Assembly: GCA_030615715.1 (NCBI GenBank)
Contig: JAUWYS010000024.1
Span: 1 to 5,169, forward strand
DNA: 5,169 nucleotides
Direction of reading: 5' to 3'
Origin: a bacterium
GTDB lineage: Bacteria > Patescibacteriota > Minisyncoccia > Minisyncoccales > CG1-02-41-26
Under the pieces are notes generated by a model that saw only the letters and a list, made by a program, of their open reading frames with translations, was not told the origin of the DNA and did no database searches. Numbering within the stretch: the first letter of the stretch is position 1; every line of letters starts with the position of its first letter. Positions 1 to 4,834 of the stretch are shown here, in pieces. The position numbers and the translations under genes are program-made.

Positions 1-1196
1 CTTCCTGTGACGACACCTGCATCGCGATATTAGAAATTAGAAAAGAAGGGGCCCGCCGAAGGCGGGAGGGTGGAGGGAGTGGTGTAGTGAAATTAGAAAT
101 TAAGAGTAATGTTGTTTCCTCGCAAGTGAAAATTCACCAAAAATACGGAGGGGTTTATCCAAGTTTGGCTAAAAGAGAGCACCAAAAGAATTTGCCAGTG
201 GTGCTCAAAAAAGCTTTAAGGAAAGCGAAGCTCCCTGGGAAAAAACCGAAAATTAATGCTATAGCAGTAACGGTTGGACCGGGGCTTGAACCGTGTTTAT
301 GGATGGGAATAAATTTTGCCAAAGATTTAGCCCAACAATGGAACTTACCGATTATTCCTGTCAATCATATAGAAGCACACATCTTCGCTAACTTTTTACC
401 AAAAGTTAGCTCAAATTCTCAATTTTCCTTAATTGCAAGACAATTACAAGGAGCGAAGCGACTGGTTCCCATCTTCAATTTCCAAAAGATTTTTCCTGCG
501 ATTTGTTTAGTGGTGAGTGGTGGGCATACTCAATTGGTTTTGGTAAAAAAAATTGGGGATTACAAGATTATTGGTGAAACCAGGGATGACGCAGCAGGAG
601 AATGTTTTGACAAAACGGCCAGAGTTTTGGGACTTGGTTACCCGGGAGGACCCGCTATCGCCGCTGAAGCATCAAAACCCCAAAAAAATGGCGGAGGACA
701 GTCCTCCGTGAAGCTACCAAGGCCGATGATAAATAGTAAAGATTATGATTTTAGTTTTTCAGGACTCAAAACTGCTGTCCTGTACGAGTTTAAAAAGAGA
801 CCCGCCTCAGCTATTGCCTCGGCGGGCAAGGCAAAAAAAGAATATCTTAGAAAGATGGCCAAGGAAATCCAGCAGGCAATTGTTGATGTTTTAATTAAAA
901 AAACTATCAAAGCAGCCAGGAGCTACCAGGTAAAAACCGTTATGCTCGGTGGAGGCGTCGCCGCCAATACTGAATTGCGTAAACAATTTAAATTAAAAAT
1001 TGAGAAAGAAGGGGCCCGCCGAAGGCGGGAGAGTGGAGGGAGTGGTGTAGTAAAATTAAGAATTAATTTTTTGGTTCCCCCCAAAAATTTATGCACTGAT
1101 AATGCAGTTATGATCGGCATCACCGCTTATTTCCATCAAAAAGAAGCTTCAAAAAAATGGCAGGAAATGGAAGCCCAGGCTAATTTACGAATATAA
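1..1196 (+). CDS. tsaD: TsaD, tRNA N6-adenosine threonylcarbamoyltransferase (5' partial)
   Basis: TsaD transfers threonylcarbamoyl from threonylcarbamoyl-AMP to A37 of ANN-reading tRNAs (t6A), working in the cytoplasm with TsaB and TsaE. The reading frame is open from base 3 and begins SCDDT, the end of the family's N-terminal ETSCD(D/E)T motif, so the true start lies only about 10 codons left of the window. The GTG at 87 is internal and not the start. Metal-binding HIEAH is at 366-380, VVSGGHT at 510-530, GECFDK and YPGGP near 597-653, FSFSGLKTAV near 750-780, GGGVAAN at 948-968 and CTDNA, with the metal-binding Asp, at 1092-1106. All key motifs are intact. The visible 397 residues exceed the usual roughly 340 because of in-frame inserts near 42-103, 408-486, 690-710, 797-835 and 1005-1066. 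It is the first visible gene of a plus-strand run, with valS 44 nt downstream. Confidence 0.97.
   Translation, partial: SCDDTCIAILEIRKEGARRRREGGGSGVVKLEIKSNVVSSQVKIHQKYGGVYPSLAKREHQKNLPVVLKKALRKAKLPGKKPKINAIAVTVGPGLEPCLWMGINFAKDLAQQWNLPIIPVNHIEAHIFANFLPKVSSNSQFSLIARQLQGAKRLVPIFNFQKIFPAICLVVSGGHTQLVLVKKIGDYKIIGETRDDAAGECFDKTARVLGLGYPGGPAIAAEASKPQKNGGGQSSVKLPRPMINSKDYDFSFSGLKTAVLYEFKKRPASAIASAGKAKKEYLRKMAKEIQQAIVDVLIKKTIKAARSYQVKTVMLGGGVAANTELRKQFKLKIEKEGARRRRESGGSGVVKLRINFLVPPKNLCTDNAVMIGITAYFHQKEASKKWQEMEAQANLRI
42..103. repeat. In-frame 62-bp repeat, copy A, inside tsaD
   Basis: This segment matches 1005-1066 at 58 of 62 positions without gaps, and the offset of 963 nt keeps both copies in the same reading frame. 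It encodes KEGARRRREGGGSGVVKLEI. A perfect GC-rich hairpin, CCCGCC-GAA-GGCGGG, lies at 52-66, followed by a purine-rich G tract (67-88). An 11-bp direct repeat ATTAGAAATTA flanks the core at 29-39 and 92-102. It sits between the first beta-strand (CIAIL) and SNVVSSQ of TsaD, where typical homologues have only a short turn. Confidence 0.93.
387..410. repeat. Perfect 10-bp inverted repeat inside tsaD
   Basis: GCTAACTTTT (387-396) and AAAAGTTAGC (401-410) are exact reverse complements around a TACC loop. The hairpin lies just after the HIEAHIFANF region. It marks the left edge of a loop expansion of about 25 residues (roughly 408-486) that standard TsaD proteins lack before FPALxLVVSGGH. A second small inverted repeat, AATTG-CAAGA-CAATT, lies within that expansion at 431-445. 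Confidence 0.8.
692..708. repeat. 17-bp palindrome inside tsaD
   Basis: CGGAGGAC (692-699) and GTCCTCCG (701-708) are exact reverse complements around a single A. It encodes part of the stretch NGGGQSSVK, which lengthens the variable loop before the conserved LPRP motif by several residues compared with typical TsaD. Confidence 0.8.
801..826. repeat. GC-rich hairpin insert in tsaD encoding RPASAIASAGKA
   Basis: CCCGCC (801-806) pairs with GGCGGG (821-826), and an inner GC/GC pairing (810-811 with 816-817) is also possible. The peptide RPASAIASAGKA sits in the variable region after FSGLKTAVLYEFKK and is much richer in GC than the surrounding AT-rich codons. A similar sequence (PAKASAGKK) occurs in the Hsp20 gene at 4174-4200. 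Confidence 0.7.
1005..1066. repeat. In-frame 62-bp repeat, copy B, inside tsaD
   Basis: This is the second copy of the 42-103 sequence, with four substitutions and no indel; it encodes KEGARRRRESGGSGVVKLRI. The same CCCGCC-GAA-GGCGGG hairpin lies at 1015-1029. Its flanks differ from those of copy A but match each other: AAATTAAAAATT (990-1001) and AAATTAAGAATT (1053-1064), 11 of 12 identical and again 63 nt apart. It is inserted between the GGGVAANTELRKQF helix and the LVPPKNLCTDNA motif. Confidence 0.93.
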
Positions 1197-1200
1197 GAAC

Positions 1201-1213
1201 CTGCCTTCGGCAG
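1201..1213. repeat. Intergenic hairpin between tsaD and valS
   Basis: CTGCC-TTC-GGCAG forms a perfect 5-bp stem with a TTC triloop, bracketed by direct GAACC copies (1197-1201 and 1213-1217). No T-run follows, so it is a poor intrinsic terminator. The loop and inner GCC/GGC pairs match the reverse complement of the hairpin inside the tsaD repeats, so it may be a short relative of that element. Confidence 0.6.
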
Positions 1214-1240
1214 AACCTTGAATACTTCGTATATAAAACC

Positions 1241-3361
1241 ATGAAGTTGCCAAAAGTTTACAATCCCAAAACTGTGGAGGGAAAAATCTATCAACTCTGG
1301 GAAAAATCTGGCTTTTTTAATCCAGATAAACTGTCCGCTGCCAAAAAAAAGAAAAAAATCAAGAAGTTTGTTGTAGCTATGGCCCCGCCTAATATAACAG
1401 GTAGCCTGCATATGGGCCAAGCTTTGGAAAACACCCTGGTCGATATTTTAGTAAGAAAAAAAAGGATGGAGGGCGTAAAAGTTCTTTGGCTGCCGGGGAT
1501 AGATCACGCCGGCATTGCTACCCAAAATGTCGTCGAAAAGGAACTTAAAAAAGAAGGTAAGACTCGTTTTGAACTCGGTAGAGAAAAGTTTATTGAGAGG
1601 GTCTGGCAATGGAAGAAGAAATACGGAAATATTATTTTGGACCAACTTAAAAAACTAGGGGCTTCCTGTGATTGGTCAAGAACTAGATTTACTATGGATG
1701 AAGATTATGCGAGAGCGGTAAAAAAAGCATTTCTCTACTATTGGAAAAAGGGTTGGATATATTTAGGGAAAAGACCTGTTAATTGGTGCTCAAGGTGTCA
1801 AACAAGCTTATCAGATTTGGAGCTTGAATATGAAGAAAAAAAGGGCAAGTTATGGTATCTTCGCTATCCACTCAAAATAAAAGATAAAAGATTAAAGATG
1901 AAAGATGAACATATTGTGGTGGCGACAACAAGACCTGAAACGATGCTGGGAGACACAGCTGTTGCCGTAAATCCGAGCGATAAAAAATATAAAAAATTAA
2001 TTGGCGAAAAAGCAATCTTACCTCAAGTCCATCGGGAAATCCCAATCGTTGCCGATAGATTAGTTGACCCCAAATTTGGAACCGGGGCCGTAAAAGTTAC
2101 TCCCGCTCACGACCTAAAAGATTATGAAATTGGAATACGCCACAAACTCCAAATGGTTCAGGTAATCGACGAGAAAGGGAAAATTACCAAAAACGCTCCT
2201 CCACCTTACCAAGGACTGAAAGCCGACGAAGCTCGGGAAAAGATAATTAAAGATTTGAAAAAACTTAATCTTTTAGAAAAAGAGGAGGACTACACTCTGC
2301 CTATACCTAAATGTTATCGCTGTGGGACAATAGTTGAAATTATCCCCTCTCGGCAATGGTTCTTAAAGATGGACGCCACCCACCCATCACCCTCCCTCAA
2401 GCAAATAGCTATTGAGGCAGTAAAAAGTGGAAAGGTAAGGTTTCACCCAAAAAACTTTGAAAAAATTTATTTTAATTGGCTGAAGAATGTAAGAGATTGG
2501 TGTATCTCAAGACAAATCTGGTGGGGACACAAAATTCCTTTGAAAGGAGAAAATGATGTTTTAGACACCTGGTTCTCTTCCGCCCTTTGGCCCTTTGCTA
2601 CTTTAGGTTGGCCTAAGGAAACCGGAGACCTCCGAGAATTCTATCCTATCAACCTCATTTCTTCAGCTCGAGGCATTATTAACCTCTGGCATGCCCGAAT
2701 GATTTTCTCCGGCATAGAATTTATGAAGGAAATTCCCTTTTCGCAAGTTTATATCCATCCAACAGTTTTAACCAAAGAAGGAGAAAGGATGTCAAAGTCG
2801 TTGGGCATCGGTGTTGACCCCCTCCAGCTTATTGAGAAATACGGAGCTGATGCCACTCGTTTGGGCGTCACCTGGCAAATTACCGGAGGACAGGACATCC
2901 GTTTTGGGGAAGAAGATATGGTTATGGGAAAAAAGTTTTGTAATAAGATTTGGAATGCCTCGCGATTTATTCTAATGAATAAATCGCCGCTGATAAACGC
3001 TGATAAACTACGCAGATTCACGCTGATAAAATCTAAAAGCTTAACTCAAGCTGATAGGAAAATATTGAAAGCCCTTGAAAGAACCGTTAAATCGGTTACC
3101 AGAGATTTGGAAAATTTCAGGTTCGGTCAGGCAGCTCAAATTTTATATCACTTTTTCTGGCATGATTTTTGCGACAAGTACATTGAAGAGAGCAAATCAC
3201 AAAAAGAAAAAGAAAATACCCAGAAAATTTTGTACTATGTTCTCTTAACCTCTCTTAAACTTCTCCACCCCTTTATGCCTTTTGTGACCGAGGAGATTTA
3301 TCAAAAATTGCCTCTGAAAAATAAGAAAAAATTTTTAATGATTGAAACCTGGCCCAAATAA
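1241..3361 (+). CDS. valS: Valyl-tRNA synthetase, short form
   Basis: A class I synthetase that charges tRNA-Val with valine in the cytoplasm. In order (residues): APPNITG at 48-54, the HIGH-type motif as HMGQ at 57-60, LPGIDHAGIATQ at 84-95, a Cys pair WCSRC at 182-186, the editing domain with TTRPETMLGDTAVAVNP at 229-245 and FGTGAVKVTPAHD at 279-291, a second Cys pair CYRC at 358-361, RDWCISRQIWWGH at 418-430, DTWFSSALWPF at 442-452, RMSKSLG at 516-522, and an anticodon-binding helical domain from about 560 to 700. At 706 residues it is far shorter than usual (about 860-950). Roughly 30 residues are missing between HKIP (430-433) and DVLDTW (439-444), and the protein ends at MIETWPK without the C-terminal coiled coil. 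Two repeat-like inserts are present (residues 211-223 and 583-598). The ATG at 1241 fits the family N-terminus (VYNPKTVEGKIYQLW); no Shine-Dalgarno sequence precedes it. Confidence 0.97.
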   Translation: MKLPKVYNPKTVEGKIYQLWEKSGFFNPDKLSAAKKKKKIKKFVVAMAPPNITGSLHMGQALENTLVDILVRKKRMEGVKVLWLPGIDHAGIATQNVVEKELKKEGKTRFELGREKFIERVWQWKKKYGNIILDQLKKLGASCDWSRTRFTMDEDYARAVKKAFLYYWKKGWIYLGKRPVNWCSRCQTSLSDLELEYEEKKGKLWYLRYPLKIKDKRLKMKDEHIVVATTRPETMLGDTAVAVNPSDKKYKKLIGEKAILPQVHREIPIVADRLVDPKFGTGAVKVTPAHDLKDYEIGIRHKLQMVQVIDEKGKITKNAPPPYQGLKADEAREKIIKDLKKLNLLEKEEDYTLPIPKCYRCGTIVEIIPSRQWFLKMDATHPSPSLKQIAIEAVKSGKVRFHPKNFEKIYFNWLKNVRDWCISRQIWWGHKIPLKGENDVLDTWFSSALWPFATLGWPKETGDLREFYPINLISSARGIINLWHARMIFSGIEFMKEIPFSQVYIHPTVLTKEGERMSKSLGIGVDPLQLIEKYGADATRLGVTWQITGGQDIRFGEEDMVMGKKFCNKIWNASRFILMNKSPLINADKLRRFTLIKSKSLTQADRKILKALERTVKSVTRDLENFRFGQAAQILYHFFWHDFCDKYIEESKSQKEKENTQKILYYVLLTSLKLLHPFMPFVTEEIYQKLPLKNKKKFLMIETWPK
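1874..1908. repeat. Short purine-rich tandem repeat inside valS
   Basis: Imperfect copies of AAAGAT(A/G)AA follow one another and encode KIKDKRLKMKDE. The tract sits between LWYLRYPL and HIVVATTRPET, the entry to the editing domain, where other ValRS proteins have only a few residues. The frame is kept. Confidence 0.7.
2988..3030. repeat. CGCTGATAAA decamer tandem repeat inside valS
   Basis: CGCTGATAAA occurs exactly at 2988-2997, 2998-3007 and 3021-3030, with a variant CGCAGATTCA at 3011-3020 after a CTA spacer. It encodes the PLINADKLRRFTLI stretch, placed between the conserved NASRFILMN and LTQADRKIL segments of the anticodon-binding region, where homologues have a short linker. The 10-nt period is not a multiple of three, yet the frame is open through the whole tract. 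Confidence 0.85.
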
Positions 3362-3365
3362 CTAT

Positions 3366-4046
3366 ATGATTTATTTTCTTTATCTTTTCGGGTTTTTACC
3401 AAGTATTATCTGGCTATTTTTTTATCTCCGCAAAGATGCCCATCCCGAATCAAACCGGATGATTTTGAAAATCTTCTTTTTCGGAATGCTGGCTGCTTTT
3501 TTTGCCATTTTTTTAGAAAAAGGTTTCCAAAGGATAATCTCAAGTTCCCTTTTGATTATCTTTCTGGGGGGAGCTTTTATTGAAGAATATCTGAAATACC
3601 TGGTAGTCAGAATTGGGGTTTTCCGCAATTCTGAACTGGACGAACCCCCCGACCTTTTGCTTTATATGATTATCTCTGCTTTGGGGTTTGCCGCCCTGGA
3701 GAACATCTTAGTTTTGAGTAATTATCATCCTATTTTAACTTCAGCAAAAGCCCTGGAGGTAATGGGCTGGCGGTTTGTTTCAGCAACCTTCTTACACGCT
3801 TTGTGTTCTGGCACTTTGGGATATTTTTTGGTTTTGTCTTTTTTTCATATTCGGCAAAGAAGAAAACTTTTCCTGGTTGGCTTAGCAACGGTAACTATCT
3901 TGCATGGACTTTACAACTGGTCTATAATGAGAATAGGAGGTCTGGAAAAATTCTTGCTGCCCCTTTTCATCTTAATTATTCTTAGTTTATTGGTTTCTTT
4001 TTGGTTTAAAAAATTGAAAAAGTTGCCAAGTGTTTGTAAAATATAA
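3366..4046 (+). CDS. prsW: PrsW-family intramembrane metalloprotease
   Basis: A 226-residue, very hydrophobic multi-pass membrane protein with about seven likely transmembrane segments (roughly 1-20, 34-50, 60-80, 98-118, 137-160, 166-187, 195-213). It carries the PrsW set of motifs: EEYLK (73-77; EExxK), GFAALEN (107-113), R136 with H144 in the WRFVSATFLHALCSG segment, and HGLYN (180-184; HxxxN). In Bacillus subtilis PrsW makes the first cut in an anti-sigma factor. The substrate here is unknown and no anti-sigma factor is visible in the window. The ATG at 3366 lies 4 nt after the valS stop. A TTG at 3342 would add eight residues and overlap valS, but the family usually begins directly with the first membrane helix. 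No Shine-Dalgarno sequence is seen, so translational coupling to valS is likely (inference). Confidence 0.9.
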   Translation: MIYFLYLFGFLPSIIWLFFYLRKDAHPESNRMILKIFFFGMLAAFFAIFLEKGFQRIISSSLLIIFLGGAFIEEYLKYLVVRIGVFRNSELDEPPDLLLYMIISALGFAALENILVLSNYHPILTSAKALEVMGWRFVSATFLHALCSGTLGYFLVLSFFHIRQRRKLFLVGLATVTILHGLYNWSIMRIGGLEKFLLPLFILIILSLLVSFWFKKLKKLPSVCKI

Positions 4047-4050
4047 TATT

Positions 4051-4614
4051 ATGTCATTTTTTGAAAAACTCAAAAGAGATATAGGGATTACCGAAGAGGA
4101 AGAGAGAGTTAAACCCAAGAAAGAAACTCCAAAAGAAAAAATTGAAAAGAAGAAAGAGAAACCCACTCCCCCTCCCGCTAAAGCTTCGGCAGGCAAGAAA
4201 GTTACGGAGGGCAAGGAAGAAAAACCAGAGAAAATCCCTGTTTCCCTTTCCAAAAAAGAATCTGCTGGCTGGCTGAAGGCCGAGGGCCAATTGGCAGTTG
4301 ATGTTTATCAGACAAATTCTGAATTTTGCGTCCAAGCTCCCATTGCTGGAGTTGAGTTAGAAGATTTAGAGGTTTCTGTGGAAAATGAGATGTTGCTGAT
4401 AAAGGGCGAGAGAAAAGAGCCGGTTGGAGACGGGGAGAAAAATTATTTCTATCAAGAATGCTATTGGGGACCTTTTTCAAGACAGGTAATCTTACCAGAT
4501 GACGTTGACGTCTCAAGAATAAGGGCCTCTTTGAATGGGGGAATCTTATTGGTGAAAACTCCCAGAGTGAAACGAGTTAAAAGAAAAAGAGTGACTATTC
4601 AGACAACAGAATAA
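4051..4614 (+). CDS. Small heat-shock protein, Hsp20/alpha-crystallin family
   Basis: An ATP-independent holdase chaperone of the cytoplasm. It has 187 residues. The alpha-crystallin domain spans about 79-172: GQLAVDVYQTNSEFCVQAPIAGV, then ENEMLLIKGERK, YFYQECYWGPFSRQVILP, and the closing signature LNGGILLVKTP (161-171). The C-terminal tail is basic and ends RVTIQTTE, with at best a weak form of the I-x-I assembly motif. The N-terminal 70 residues are unusual: after MSFFEKLKRDIGI comes a Lys/Glu/Pro-rich, probably disordered stretch that includes PAKASAGKK, similar to an insert in tsaD. The ATG at 4051 is 4 nt after the protease stop and gives the MSFFEKLK start typical of relatives; a GTG at 4030 is less likely. 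It is the last gene before the terminator at 4653. Confidence 0.95.
   Translation: MSFFEKLKRDIGITEEEERVKPKKETPKEKIEKKKEKPTPPPAKASAGKKVTEGKEEKPEKIPVSLSKKESAGWLKAEGQLAVDVYQTNSEFCVQAPIAGVELEDLEVSVENEMLLIKGERKEPVGDGEKNYFYQECYWGPFSRQVILPDDVDVSRIRASLNGGILLVKTPRVKRVKRKRVTIQTTE
4174..4200. repeat. Possible repeat-derived insert in hsp20 (PAKASAGKK)
   Basis: CCCGCTAAAGCTTCGGCAGG and the following CAAG resemble the tsaD segment at 801-830. Both start CCCGC, contain TCGGC, end GGCAAG and give ASAGK in the same frame. It lies within the low-complexity N-terminal arm, outside the alpha-crystallin domain. Similarity is partial, so common origin is an inference. Confidence 0.5.
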
Positions 4615-4652
4615 AGATTAACAGAGGACTGTTCTCTGGAAGCTAAGCAGAG

Positions 4653-4679
4653 AAAAACCGGCTCGGAAGCCGGTTTTTT
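4653..4679. terminator. Bidirectional intrinsic terminator
   Basis: AAAAACCGGCT (4653-4663) pairs perfectly with AGCCGGTTTTT (4668-4678) around a CGGA tetraloop, followed by a T-run on each strand. On the plus strand it closes the tsaD-valS-protease-hsp20 run, 38 nt after the hsp20 stop. On the minus strand it lies 3 nt past the tRNA-Leu 3' end and ends that transcript. Confidence 0.93.
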
Positions 4680-4682
4680 GGG

Positions 4683-4764
4683 TGCCGAGGGTGGGATTCG
4701 AACCCACAAGGCTTTCGCCATAGGATCCTAAGTCCTACATGTTTCCCAGTTTCACCACCTCGGC
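4683..4764 (-). tRNA. trnL-UAG: tRNA-Leu (anticodon UAG)
   Basis: Read on the minus strand, it folds as a type II tRNA of 82 nt. The acceptor stem is GCCGAGG with CCTCGGC, the D arm is GTG/CAT with a GG-containing loop, and the anticodon stem TAGGA/TCCTA encloses loop CTTAGGA. The anticodon UAG (plus-strand bases 4728-4730) reads CUA and probably other CUN leucine codons. The long variable arm has the hairpin GGC-GAAA-GCC, typical of Leu. The T arm is GTGGG-TTCGAAT-CCCAC. The discriminator is A, as expected for Leu. CCA is not encoded: the next bases are CCC, so CCA must be added enzymatically. The pilin gene's terminator ends exactly at its 5' end. Confidence 0.97.
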
Positions 4765-4796
4765 AAAACTTGAGGCAACTCAAAAGTTGCCTCAAG
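4765..4796 (-). terminator. Hairpin terminator after the pilin-like gene
   Basis: CTTGAGGCAACT (4769-4780) and AGTTGCCTCAAG (4785-4796) form a perfect 12-bp stem with a 4-nt loop. On the minus strand the hairpin is followed by TTTT (4768-4765) and then directly by the first base of tRNA-Leu. The T-run is short, so termination may be incomplete. Confidence 0.8.
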
Positions 4797-4834
4797 AAAT
4801 ATTTTCGTGTTTAGTTTTTCTTAAGAACGCCTTC

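Noticed and set aside
87..89. GTG as the start codon of tsaD
   Set aside because: The frame is open upstream to base 3 and encodes the family motif SCDDT; this GTG is inside the inserted repeat and would remove the nucleotide-binding N-terminus.
42..1066. CRISPR array
   Set aside because: The two repeats are 963 nt apart inside one coding region; there are no regular spacers and no cas genes.
3342..3365. TTG start adding eight residues to the PrsW-like protein
   Set aside because: The added residues are polar and overlap valS; ATG at 3366 starts directly with the first hydrophobic segment and gives a neat 4-nt junction.
3338..3420. Frameshift or broken 3' end explaining the short ValRS
   Set aside because: The downstream DNA encodes a complete PrsW-family protein from 3366, and no ValRS C-terminal sequence is seen in another frame.
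4042..4047. TATAAT as a -10 box for hsp20
   Set aside because: It sits only 3 nt before the ATG, too close even for a leaderless start, and no -35 hexamer lies at a suitable spacing (TTGAAA is 22 nt away and TTGCCA 13 nt away). AT-rich chance match is likely.
4622..4652. Alternative pairings CAGAG/CTCTG/CAGAG before the terminator, as an attenuator
   Set aside because: The arms are only five bases long, the region follows the last gene of the run, and no leader peptide or regulated gene follows on the plus strand.
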